Of a DNA stretch of 64,000 bases, positions 24,551-32,566 are shown piece after piece. A program made the translations under genes and the position numbers. Source of the stretch: Halomarina litorea (GTDB lineage: Archaea; Halobacteriota; Halobacteria; Halobacteriales; Haloarculaceae). The number at the start of each line of letters is the position of its first letter. The stretch's first letter is position 1. The stretch is taken from contig NZ_CP100448.1 of NCBI RefSeq assembly GCF_024227715.1, forward strand, positions 2,501,655 through 2,565,654. Reading direction: 5' to 3'. The notes beneath the pieces are model-generated. The model was not told the DNA's origin. It saw only the letters and a list, made by a program, of their open reading frames with translations, and did not search any database.

Positions 24551-24964
24551 ATGAGCGAAGGAGACAGTTCGGTCCGACGGGTGGCGGTCGTCCTCGCGGT
24601 GGCCACGCTCGCGGCGTCGTCCGGATGTATGGGACTCGACCTCGGCGGTGCGGGAGACATCGTGAACCTCAACCCCGCGCCCGGCACGACGCTGGGTGCC
24701 GAGGCGGTCGAACAGGTGCCGAGCGACGCGACAGTCGTCGACGCGGACGACGAGCGACTCGCGAACGCGAGCCAGATACAGTCCGTCCTGGAGAAGGCGG
24801 GGTCGTCCGGTGACGGCTACGCCAGCCTCGAGGTGCGCGGCGAGAACGCGACGGCCTCGGTCGACGAGGCCCTCCGGAGCCTCCCCCGGTACGAGGACGC
24901 GAGCGCCTGGTACGTCCGGTACGACGGCGAGGTGTACCGCGTGTTCAAACTGAAATCCGACTGA
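24551..24964 (+). CDS. Small exported lipoprotein
   Basis: A 137-residue secreted protein with a hydrophobic signal (about residues 12-24) ending in the lipobox-like ASSGC, Cys26 being the probable lipid anchor. The mature part is small, acidic and alternating in secondary structure (SLEVRGENATASVDEALRSL, WYVRYDGEVYRVFKLKSD). No enzyme motif is seen. A TATA element (aagtatataca, near 24515-24525) lies about 30 bases upstream of the ATG, so the gene has its own promoter. Function unknown. Confidence 0.65.
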   Translation: MSEGDSSVRRVAVVLAVATLAASSGCMGLDLGGAGDIVNLNPAPGTTLGAEAVEQVPSDATVVDADDERLANASQIQSVLEKAGSSGDGYASLEVRGENATASVDEALRSLPRYEDASAWYVRYDGEVYRVFKLKSD

Positions 24965-25013
24965 CCGGGCGGCCTTTCCGAGCCTTCAAATCCCGTCCCG
25001 ACCAGCGGCGGGT

Positions 25014-26174
25014 ATGAGCGACGACGCCGACCGCGAGGACCACGAGGACCGGGGAGACCACGACGACCACGCGGACCACGGAGACGGGGAGGGTGCCGAG
25101 GCGACACCACGCCGCGAGGAGTTCCGTCACGACCCGGTCGGTCACGCCAGCGTCGGGGCGGGGATGAGCGTCGCCGACCTCGTCGAGCAGTACGGGCGGG
25201 CGGGCATCGGGGCCGCCGACCTCCACGAGGCCGTCGACGTCACCGCCGCGATGTTCGACGAGGACGTGACCTGCTTCATGGGCCTCGCGGGCGCGATGGT
25301 CCCCACCGGGATGCGAGCGCTCGTCACCGACCTCGTCCGCGAGGGCCACGTCGACGCGCTGGTCACGACGGGGGCGAACCTCACCCACGACGCCATCGAG
25401 GCCATCGGCGGGAAGCACCACCACGGTCGCGCCGGACCACACGAGGAGCGACCCGGCGCTCCCTGCTCACACTCGTCCGAGGACTCGCGTGAACACGGTC
25501 GGGACGAGGCGGAGGGCAAGACCGCCCGCGAGCACGACGAGCAGTTGCGCGACGAACAGGTCGACCGCATCTACAACGTCTACCTCCCGCAGGAGCACTT
25601 CGCCGCCTTCGAGGGACACCTCCTCGACGAAGTCTTCCCGCCCATCGAGGACGGCGAGGGCACCGTGAGCATCGCCGCGTTCACCCGCGAACTCGGCCGG
25701 GCGAACGCGGAGGTGAACGACCGCGAGGGCATCGAAGAGGACGCCGGCATCGCGGCCGCCGCCTACGAACACGACGTCCCCATCTACTGTCCCGCCATCC
25801 AGGACTCCGTCCTCGGCCTGCAGGCGTGGCTCCGCTCGCAGGTGTCGCCGTTCGGCCTCGACGCACTGGCGGACATGTCGGAGCTGAACGACCTCGCCTA
25901 CGAGGCCGACCGGACGGGCGCGTTCGTCGTCGGCGGGGGCGTCCCGAAGAACTACGTCCTCCAGACGATGCTCGTCACGCCCGGCGCGTACGACTACGCC
26001 GTCCAGTTGACGATGGACCCGCCCCAGACCGGCGGGCTCTCGGGCGCGACGCTGGACGAGGCGCGCTCGTGGGGGAAACTGGAGAAGGAAGCCCGGAACG
26101 TCTCGGTGTACGCCGACGCGACCATCACCCTCCCGCTGGTGGTCGCGGGCGCGCTGGACCGACTCGCCGAGTGA
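25014..26174 (+). CDS. dys: Deoxyhypusine synthase
   Basis: A 386-residue enzyme that transfers an aminobutyl group onto the conserved Lys of eIF5A in an NAD-dependent reaction. Conserved blocks are TTGANLTHD (NAD site), IYNVYLPQEHF, YCPAIQDS, GGGVPKNYVLQ and SWGKLEKEA, with catalytic Lys355. Two features are unusual: an Asp/His-rich N-terminal extension of about 45 residues before the domain, and an insertion of about 35 residues rich in His, Glu and Ser after GGKHHHG. Known haloarchaeal work proposes agmatine as the donor. The eIF5A-agmatinase operon lies 4.6 kb upstream on the same strand. Confidence 0.95.
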   Translation: MSDDADREDHEDRGDHDDHADHGDGEGAEATPRREEFRHDPVGHASVGAGMSVADLVEQYGRAGIGAADLHEAVDVTAAMFDEDVTCFMGLAGAMVPTGMRALVTDLVREGHVDALVTTGANLTHDAIEAIGGKHHHGRAGPHEERPGAPCSHSSEDSREHGRDEAEGKTAREHDEQLRDEQVDRIYNVYLPQEHFAAFEGHLLDEVFPPIEDGEGTVSIAAFTRELGRANAEVNDREGIEEDAGIAAAAYEHDVPIYCPAIQDSVLGLQAWLRSQVSPFGLDALADMSELNDLAYEADRTGAFVVGGGVPKNYVLQTMLVTPGAYDYAVQLTMDPPQTGGLSGATLDEARSWGKLEKEARNVSVYADATITLPLVVAGALDRLAE

Positions 26175-26396
26175 GGGCGTCCCGAAGCGTCCATACGCCC
26201 ACCGGGAGTACCGTCGGGTGGCCGATGACGAGGCACCCGTCCCGAACCGGACTAGGCACCCGGTGATGCGGAACCCTATGAGTGCCGAGGCCACCGTTTC
26301 CCTCGCATACTTCGGCAGCAGACAGGTACGACCAGGGAGGACCCCCACCGACACGGACCAGAAGTGTCTCGCAGAGTGCGGTGGAGGGAGGGGTGC

Positions 26397-27329
26397 CTAT
26401 CGTGAGACGTCCACGCCGACGTCCTCGCCGGAGAGGACGTCGGGGAGTGGTTCTTCGCGGTCACCCTCGATATCCGCGAGAATCTCCTTGAGGTAGGCGT
26501 TGAACAGTTCGGGGTTCTCGCTCATCGGGAAGTGCCCGATGTCTGCGGTCTCGACTGCGGTCGCTCCGTCGCCGACACCGTCCGCGACCTCCCGCCCCAT
26601 CTCCGGGTCGGTCAGGTAGTCGTACTCGCCGTTGACGACGTACAGCGGGCACTCTTCGGCGTCGACCTGGTCGAGGTCGTCCCGGTAGTCGTGGTCGACC
26701 GAGTAGTAGTAGAGGTCGCCCTTGAACACGCCCGTCGCCCCCTGTTCGTAGAGGTACATCGTCTCCCGGCGTGCGGGTTCGGGACTCTGTGTGGCCATCA
26801 ACCCCCAACACGAGTACGCGTTGACCTCCGTCGTGTTGACGTGGGCGTGGTCGAGCCAGTCGATGTAGAACCCCGGGCTGTGCGCTCCCGTCTCGAGACC
26901 GATGAGCGCGCGGAACCGGTCGGGGTACCAGTCGCCCAGTTCGAGTGTGATGTTCCCGCCCATGCTCGACCCCATGTAGATGGGGTCCTCGAGGTCGAGG
27001 GCGTCCGCGATGCTGACGATCGTCTCGGCGAACCGCTCGGCGGTCAGCGTGTAGTCCTCGTCCCACCACACCTCACTCGTCGGCGGGACGGACTTGCCGT
27101 GGAATGGGAGGTCGTAGGCTATCACCCGGTAGTCCTCGGTGATTTCGTCGTCTGCGAGGACGTGTCTCCACTCTTGGTTGTTGCAGCCGGCGGTGTGCTG
27201 GAGGAGCAGCGGCTTGCCGTCTTCGGGGCCGCTCTCCTCGAAGTATATCCGGTGGTCCACACCATCGACGTCCACGTGGACGTACTGTCCGTCGATCTCC
27301 TCGATGTCACCGTGTTCGTGTTCACTCAT
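26397..27329 (-). CDS. Alpha/beta hydrolase
   Basis: A 310-residue alpha/beta-fold hydrolase. The nucleophile elbow is GSSMGG (about residues 119-124, Ser121), the acid is likely in NGEYDYLTD (about 235), and the His is in IGHFPMSENPE (about 264). The oxyanion loop is LLLQHTAGCNNQEW (residues about 41-54). The substrate is unknown; the layout recalls ester or carbon-carbon bond hydrolases of the 3-oxoadipate enol-lactonase type. It is the second gene of a pair: its ATG overlaps the end of the SCP2-like gene by eight bases, implying coupled translation. Confidence 0.85.
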   Translation of the reverse strand: MSEHEHGDIEEIDGQYVHVDVDGVDHRIYFEESGPEDGKPLLLQHTAGCNNQEWRHVLADDEITEDYRVIAYDLPFHGKSVPPTSEVWWDEDYTLTAERFAETIVSIADALDLEDPIYMGSSMGGNITLELGDWYPDRFRALIGLETGAHSPGFYIDWLDHAHVNTTEVNAYSCWGLMATQSPEPARRETMYLYEQGATGVFKGDLYYYSVDHDYRDDLDQVDAEECPLYVVNGEYDYLTDPEMGREVADGVGDGATAVETADIGHFPMSENPELFNAYLKEILADIEGDREEPLPDVLSGEDVGVDVSR

Positions 27330-27759
27330 CGGAGTTCACCCCGTCGTTGTGCGTCGTGCGCATCAGGTCGAGTGCTCGTTGGAACGCCCGCAGGTTCTGG
27401 AATATCTTCTTGTTGTTCCCTGTCAGCTGGAGGTGGCCGGGGTCGTCCTTCACTGCCGTGCGGTAATGAGAGGCGATGACCTCGTGGTTGAACGCCGGCG
27501 GCACCTCCTGTACGAACTCCTCCCACGCCTCGCGGTCACCTTCGACACCGAACGACCACGCATGGTTCATTCCCGGGTCCGAAACGATCTCGTCAACGGT
27601 ACCCTCGTCCATCTCGATGAGGAACCGTTCGTCCCCGATTTCGACGTAGAAGTTCTCGTCGAACGTGTCGTGACCGCGGACGTGCATCTCGTCGTCCTGA
27701 TTGACGACCGCTTTGTACTCCTCCCACCAGTCGTTCGAAGCGAGTTCTGCCTCGGTCAT
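27322..27759 (-). CDS. SCP2-like small acidic protein
   Basis: A 145-residue acidic soluble protein with the strand-helix pattern of a sterol-carrier-protein-2 fold: NFYVEIGDERFLIEM, then AWSFGVEGDREAWEEF (about residues 69-84), and a C-terminal LQLTGNNKKIFQNLRAFQRALD. SCP2 domains bind hydrophobic ligands. It is upstream of, and overlaps, the alpha/beta hydrolase; ligand delivery to that enzyme is one possibility. The domain call is by pattern, not by strong signature. Confidence 0.6.
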   Translation of the reverse strand: MTEAELASNDWWEEYKAVVNQDDEMHVRGHDTFDENFYVEIGDERFLIEMDEGTVDEIVSDPGMNHAWSFGVEGDREAWEEFVQEVPPAFNHEVIASHYRTAVKDDPGHLQLTGNNKKIFQNLRAFQRALDLMRTTHNDGVNSDE

Positions 27760-28041
27760 GAGTAGCTCTCCGAACCATCGAACCGACGCCGACCCGGCCG
27801 AACGCCGGTCGCGCCGTGCGTCGGTCGGTCCGTGTTTGGACTCCGGCGGCGCAGGGGTAGATGTGTGGCCTGCACCCGCAAACGCCCCCAGAATGCAGGG
27901 AGAAGGCGTACAGACGGTATTCTCGGACGATGGGGCTCTGATCCTACGCGTCGGTTCTCCCCCCATCGTGGGAACCGCATCGTCACGGGCCCTGCGCACA
28001 CCTGCATCGCCTTTAGTGAGGTAGGGTTCGACGTACCATAT

Positions 28042-28188
28042 ATGTCCCACAGGGACGAGAGCGAGGTCGAGGAAGAGGACGAGTTCCAGTGCCAGCTGTG
28101 CGGCGAGACGTTCGAGAGCCAGCAGGCGCTGGAAGAGCACGGGGTCGAAGAACACGAAGAGGGCGACCGGGAGTCCCACCAGCCGTAG
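28042..28188 (+). CDS. C2H2 zinc-finger miniprotein
   Basis: A 48-residue acidic protein containing one classical C2H2 finger: C-x2-C (CQLC, residues 17-20), then FESQQALEEHGVEEH with the two His spaced x4. Haloarchaea encode several such one-finger miniproteins, likely DNA- or protein-binding regulators. The ATG is preceded by a ctttag TATA-like element about 30 bases upstream, consistent with a leaderless transcript. No neighbour on the same strand is close. Confidence 0.8.
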   Translation: MSHRDESEVEEEDEFQCQLCGETFESQQALEEHGVEEHEEGDRESHQP

Positions 28189-28308
28189 GAACGTCGAACG
28201 GGAAACGAGTAACGCGGCCACGACGTGGACGGCCGCTCGGGCTACCGAGCGTTCGGTCGTCCCTCCTGTACGCTCTTTCGAGTGTGAGCCGCGTAGCACC
28301 GTCTGTAG

Positions 28309-28446
28309 TCTCGGAGAGTCACCGTCGAGGCGGGCCGACCGGCCGAGTCGCTCGCCGTCCCGCCACGGGAGGAACCCGACGTGGCGGCGCTGACCGAAGT
28401 CGCCGTGCGGTACGACCTCGACATTCTCTCACCGCTCTCCGAGTGA
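28309..28446 (+). pseudogene. Orphan C-terminal gene remnant
   Basis: Between the zinc-finger and MFS genes one frame reads TVEAGRPAESLAVPPREEPD then VAALTEVAVRYDLDILSPLSE and a stop. The residue composition and third-position G/C are protein-like, but the frame has no start codon and is closed just upstream by TAG at 28306. It resembles the tail of a cupin-like or similar small metabolic protein. Most of the gene has been deleted. The rest of 28189-28552 shows no coding pattern. Confidence 0.4.
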
Positions 28447-28552
28447 CCGTCTCCGTCCCCGCTCCCACCCCGTACGGGCAGTCCGTCACACGGTACGCGT
28501 GCGCCGGTCGAAAGACCGATGCGGGTCCCCGTCGAGGAGGTGTCCACGAGCC

Positions 28553-29827
28553 GTGACGACACGAATCCGCGAGGGCGTCGAGTCGGTCCCGGGGGAGACG
28601 GCGCTGGTCGTCGGCCTCGTCAGCGGGTCGCAGTTCGTCAACCACGCCTTCCTCGTGCTTCTGCCGCCCATCCTGCCCGTCCTCTCGCGTGACCTCGACG
28701 TCTCGCTCGCGTTGCTCGGACTCGCGCTCGGCGCGGGGGCGCTCGTCAACACCCTCTTCCAGCTCCCGTTCGGCTACCTCGCGGACCACTACGACCGGAC
28801 CATCGCGCTCGGTCTCTCGTCGGTGCTGGGCGCGGTCGGTGCGCTCCTCACCGCCCTCGCGCCCGACTTCCCGACGCTGGTCGCCGGACAGGTCGTCCTC
28901 GGTATCGGCGTCGCGGGACACCACCCCTCCCACTACCCGCTGCTGACGGACGTCACGGCCGAAGACGTGCGCGGGCGGGCGTTCGCCGTCTACAACTTCG
29001 GCGGGAGCCTCGGCTTCGCGACGCCGCCCGTCGTCGTCACCGCCGTCGTCGCCGTCGAGGGGCTGAACTGGCGACACGCCGTCGGCCTCCTCGGTGCGGT
29101 CGGTCTGCTCTACGCCGTGGTCGTCACCGCCGTGTTCGCGTGGCGGGTCGACGACGCCGTCACCGGGCCGAACGTCGAGCGCGTGGCGAGCACGGACCCG
29201 CTTCCCGCCCGCGTCCGCTCTGGCCTGCGTGCGCTCGTCGCCGAACCCGGTATCCTCGCGCTGGCGGTGCTCGCGCTGTTCGCGTCGACGGCGAACTGGG
29301 GGGTGACCGCCTACGCCGTCGTCTTCCTCACCGACGCCTACGGCCTCTCGCTCGGCGCGGCGAACCTCACGCTCACCGGCCTGTTCGTCGTCGGCGCCGT
29401 GGCCATCCTCGTCGGCGGCTCGCTCACCGACCGCTTCGGGAGCAGCCCCGTCCTGCTCGGCAGTTTCGTCGGCTTCACGGCGCTCGTGGGACTCATCGCC
29501 GCACAGGTCGTCCCCGCCGCCGTCGCCGTCGGCCTCTTTCTCGCACTCGGCGGCGTCCGGAGCATGGCGGGGCCCGCCCGCGACGAACTCACCGAACGGC
29601 TGGCCGCCCGTGGCACCGTCGCGAAGAGCTTCGCCGTCGTCACCATCGGCATCATGCTCGGGAGCGCAATCGCCCCGCCCGCCTTCGGCTACCTCATCGA
29701 ACGGGCAGGCGTCCAGACGGCCTTCTTCGCCGTCGCCGGCGTGGGCGTGCTGGCGACGGCGGTCACGGCGCTCGTCGTCGCGGAGTTCGCGGGCGAGCGG
29801 CGAGCGACCGCCGCGGCGGACGACTGA
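28553..29827 (+). CDS. MFS transporter
   Basis: A 424-residue Major Facilitator with 12 predicted helices. The loop between helices 2 and 3 reads GYLADHYDRT, a variant of the family GxLaDrxGrr motif, and a second copy at the equivalent position of the other half is GSLTDRFGSS. Substrate unknown. Start: GTG 28553 gives the natural N-terminus with a short cytoplasmic segment; an upstream ATG at 28499 would add an Arg-rich stretch. Convergent with the GIY-YIG-like gene, 39 bases apart. Confidence 0.9.
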   Translation: MTTRIREGVESVPGETALVVGLVSGSQFVNHAFLVLLPPILPVLSRDLDVSLALLGLALGAGALVNTLFQLPFGYLADHYDRTIALGLSSVLGAVGALLTALAPDFPTLVAGQVVLGIGVAGHHPSHYPLLTDVTAEDVRGRAFAVYNFGGSLGFATPPVVVTAVVAVEGLNWRHAVGLLGAVGLLYAVVVTAVFAWRVDDAVTGPNVERVASTDPLPARVRSGLRALVAEPGILALAVLALFASTANWGVTAYAVVFLTDAYGLSLGAANLTLTGLFVVGAVAILVGGSLTDRFGSSPVLLGSFVGFTALVGLIAAQVVPAAVAVGLFLALGGVRSMAGPARDELTERLAARGTVAKSFAVVTIGIMLGSAIAPPAFGYLIERAGVQTAFFAVAGVGVLATAVTALVVAEFAGERRATAAADD

Positions 29828-29866
29828 ACGGAACCCGCCGGTCGGGCGAACAGTGGGCCTCCACAC

Positions 29867-30613
29867 TCACGGCGGGTCGGTCCCGTCCACCGCCTCGGCG
29901 AGTCTGTCGAGAAACGCCGGGTCGTACCCCTCCTCGACGTGGTCGACGTTCCACAGCCCCGACTCGCGAATCGCCCGACTGCGACTGTCCTGCCCGAGCC
30001 ACGTGGGTGGACGCGGGTCGAGCGGGTCCCTCCCGACGTTGCCGAGGAGGGCGATGGCGTTCCGTTCGACGTACGCCCGGTCGCTGTCGGCGCTCGGCTC
30101 GTCGTCGAGTTCGACCCAGAGGACGGGCTGCTCGCGGAGGTAGGCGCTCACGCGACGTTCGAGGGGGTACTCCTCGTCGCGGACGACCGACCGGTCGCGG
30201 TCGATGGCCGACCAGCGCGCGTCCCAGTCGGGGTACTCGTCGTGCAGGCCGTACCGCTCGACGATGGCCTCGCCGACGCGCTTGCGGTAGACCGAACCCC
30301 GGTGGTTGCCGCCGTGAGGGTGGTCGGAGCTCCGGCTTCCGGTGCCGTAGTGCTGTTTGAGCCGCTGCCAGAGCGTCGAGCTACTGCCCTCGGAGACGGC
30401 GTGCGTCCCGACTCGCGTCACCCGTGGCTGGTCGGTCGACGCCCGGGTCTCGCCCGGTTCGAGGAAGAAGTAGACGCCCCTGTCGGGCCAGCCCATCCGC
30501 CCGGTACAGCGTTTGAGCCGCCGAGGACCGCCGACCCGCCTCGCGAGACGGTCCAGCAGGGCGTAGAACCGGTCGACGTCGTCGCGTCGTGCCATCTCGG
30601 TGGTACTGGTCAT
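29867..30613 (-). CDS. GIY-YIG-like nuclease domain protein
   Basis: A 248-residue protein with a GIY-YIG-like core: RGVYFFLEPGE (about residues 45-55, for GIY), RVTRVGTHA (about 64-72, for YIG), then LWQRLKQHYG with the conserved Arg, and later a SVYRKRVGEAI segment. A candidate catalytic Glu lies in the C-terminal part (AYVERNAIALL). The C-terminal 100 residues are unassigned. GIY-YIG enzymes cut or nick DNA; here there is no associated homing or restriction gene. The start is ATG 30613, with ATG 30595 (MARRDDVDRF) as an alternative. Confidence 0.55.
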   Translation of the reverse strand: MTSTTEMARRDDVDRFYALLDRLARRVGGPRRLKRCTGRMGWPDRGVYFFLEPGETRASTDQPRVTRVGTHAVSEGSSSTLWQRLKQHYGTGSRSSDHPHGGNHRGSVYRKRVGEAIVERYGLHDEYPDWDARWSAIDRDRSVVRDEEYPLERRVSAYLREQPVLWVELDDEPSADSDRAYVERNAIALLGNVGRDPLDPRPPTWLGQDSRSRAIRESGLWNVDHVEEGYDPAFLDRLAEAVDGTDPP

Positions 30614-30654
30614 CCCGTCACACAAAGCGTTTCGTCCCCGGACTTCCGACCCGC

Positions 30655-31764
30655 TCAGCCGAAGCGGGTCGGCGACAGGAACGCGCGGACGGCGGGGTCA
30701 CACTCGCGGTCGGGTGCGACGACGTCCGCGAGCACGCTCCCGACGGCGGGCGCGAGGGTCACGCCGAGGCCGCTCAGCCCGGTCGCGACGTAGTAGCCCT
30801 CGCGGTCGGTCGCTCCGACCAGCGGGTTGCCGTCGGGGGTGATGGTCCGAAGGCCGACCCAGTCGGTGGCGACGCGGGCGTCCACGAGGGCCGGGAGGAA
30901 CCGCTCGAAGCGTTCGACGGCGGCGAGCGAGAACGACTCGTCGACGCTCCGGGCGGCGTCCGGGTCGAGGCGGGCGGCGTCCTCGTAGCGCGCGCCGTAC
31001 CCGCCCGCGAACACCTGCCGCGTCCCCTCCCCGCGCACGTAGTGGCCGTCTTCGAACTCCACGAACGGGAGCGGCGGGTCCGTGCCGTGGTCGAGAACCA
31101 GTATCTGCCCGCGGTTGTTCCGCAGGGGGTGGGAGACGCCCGCCATCGCGTCCACGGCGGGGGCCCACGGACCCGCCGCGTTCACGACCGCGCTGGCGTC
31201 CACGCGGTCGCCTTCGACGTCGACGCCGACCGCCCGACCCCCTTCGACGACCACGTCCGTCACCGCCGCACCCGTCTCCACCGTGCCGCCGGCGTCCCGG
31301 ACCTCGCCGACGAAGTGCTGGACGACCTCGTTCGGGTCGAGGTAGCCCTCGTCGGGGACCGACAGCGCACCGTGGAGGTGGTCGGTGGCGAGGCCGAAGC
31401 GCTCCAGGTCGGCGGGGGCGAGCAGTTCGGTCCGGACGCCGAGCGATTCGAGGTCGCTCGCGGTCGTCCGGTGGGTCTCGCACGTCTCGGGGCGTTCTTC
31501 GAGGTAGAGGCCGCCGATGCGGTCGAAATCGAGTGTCCCCGCTTCGACGAGGGGCCCGTAGGTCTCCCACGAGCGTTCCCGGAGGGCGTGGGCGGTCGGG
31601 TCGGGCGACGACTGGTGCCAGACGAACATCGCGACCGAGGCCGCCGTCGTCCCGCCGCCGAGCGAGTCGCGTTCGTAACAGGCGACCGGGAGGCCCGCCT
31701 CGGCGAAGTGGGCGGCGACGCTCGTCCCGACGATACCACCGCCGACCACGACGACGGGGTCCAT
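30655..31764 (-). CDS. FAD-dependent oxidoreductase (DAO/glycine oxidase family)
   Basis: A 369-residue flavoprotein of the D-amino-acid oxidase fold. The N-terminal dinucleotide-binding motif is VVVVGGGIVGTSVA (residues about 4-17), followed by YERDSLGGGTT and, mid-protein, VVNAAGPWAP, with a C-terminal GLSGLGVTLAPAVG. It probably oxidises the C-N bond of an amino acid or amine. The start ATG 31764 is preceded by a gttatg TATA-like element about 30 bases upstream, and it is divergent from the J-domain ferredoxin. Confidence 0.88.
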   Translation of the reverse strand: MDPVVVVGGGIVGTSVAAHFAEAGLPVACYERDSLGGGTTAASVAMFVWHQSSPDPTAHALRERSWETYGPLVEAGTLDFDRIGGLYLEERPETCETHRTTASDLESLGVRTELLAPADLERFGLATDHLHGALSVPDEGYLDPNEVVQHFVGEVRDAGGTVETGAAVTDVVVEGGRAVGVDVEGDRVDASAVVNAAGPWAPAVDAMAGVSHPLRNNRGQILVLDHGTDPPLPFVEFEDGHYVRGEGTRQVFAGGYGARYEDAARLDPDAARSVDESFSLAAVERFERFLPALVDARVATDWVGLRTITPDGNPLVGATDREGYYVATGLSGLGVTLAPAVGSVLADVVAPDRECDPAVRAFLSPTRFG

Positions 31765-31858
31765 GTGTCGACGGAGTAGCAACGGGGGCATAACGCTACC
31801 CCCGACCGATGTTACCGGAGAAAGAGGGTTTTACCCGCCGCGACCCCAACCGGTCGGT

Positions 31859-32551
31859 GTGGAGTCCCCGTTCGACGTCCTCGCGGTCGATTCGGACGCC
31901 GACGACGACGAGGTGGAACGCGCCTACAGACAGCGCGTGCTGGAGGCACACCCGGACCACGGCGGCACCGCGAGCGAGTTCCAGCAAGTCCGCCGGGCCT
32001 ACGAGCGCATCCAGTCGGGGTACGACCCCGAGGAGGCCGACGAGTTCGAGAGCGAGGACGCCGGGGACGCGGGCGTCGACGCCGACGACCCGGAGAGCAA
32101 CGGCGAGGTCGACGACGCCGAACCGGACGGCGTCCCGACGGAGTTCCTCAACTACGACGTCCTCGCGGACCACGGCTGGGAACTCAACGACGAGGACCTC
32201 TTCGAGAAAGCCGCGGCGGCGAACCTCGACCCGGACGACCACGGGCAGTTCACGGTCGGCCCGCGCGAGTCGGTCCTCGAAGCCGCGGAGGCCGACGGCA
32301 ACCTCTGGCCGTACGCCTGCCGGGGCGGGGCGTGTACGAACTGCGCCGTCGCCGTCGTCGAGGGTGAACTCCCCCCGCCGGCGAACCACATCCTCCCGCA
32401 GGGGATGATCGACCAGGGCATCCGCCTGTCGTGTGTGACCCAGCCAGTCTCGGACGAACTGAAGGTGGTCTACAACGTCAAGCACCTGCCGGGACTGGAC
32501 GAACTCCGCCTGCCGCCCAGTCGGTTCGACAAGGCGCGGTTCAACGATTAG
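31859..32551 (+). CDS. fer: J-domain/2Fe-2S ferredoxin fusion (haloarchaeal Fer)
   Basis: A 230-residue protein combining an N-terminal J-domain (residues about 3-60, with the HPD motif in EAHPDHGG) and a C-terminal plant-type [2Fe-2S] ferredoxin domain (about 130-215). The cluster ligands are CRGGACTNC plus a later Cys in RLSCVTQP. The linker between them is very acidic (about 60-100). This arrangement is known from haloarchaeal ferredoxin genes; the J-domain may recruit Hsp70 for cluster assembly, or it may be a structural leftover. The GTG 31859 start follows a tttacc element about 28 bases upstream. Confidence 0.9.
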   Translation: MESPFDVLAVDSDADDDEVERAYRQRVLEAHPDHGGTASEFQQVRRAYERIQSGYDPEEADEFESEDAGDAGVDADDPESNGEVDDAEPDGVPTEFLNYDVLADHGWELNDEDLFEKAAAANLDPDDHGQFTVGPRESVLEAAEADGNLWPYACRGGACTNCAVAVVEGELPPPANHILPQGMIDQGIRLSCVTQPVSDELKVVYNVKHLPGLDELRLPPSRFDKARFND

Positions 32552-32566
32552 CCGACCGAGGCGTGC

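Noticed and set aside
26175-26396. Small gene in the convergent gap between deoxyhypusine synthase and the hydrolase
   Set aside because: Frames there are short, lack starts with a ribosome-binding or TATA element, and are not protein-like.
28319-29866. Minus-strand 515-codon frame opposite the MFS gene
   Set aside because: Low-complexity Asp/Glu/Arg composition from the complement of membrane helices; no family features.
29867-30613. Homing endonuclease or restriction system
   Set aside because: Only a weak GIY-YIG-like core is seen, with no intron, intein, methyltransferase or defence neighbours.
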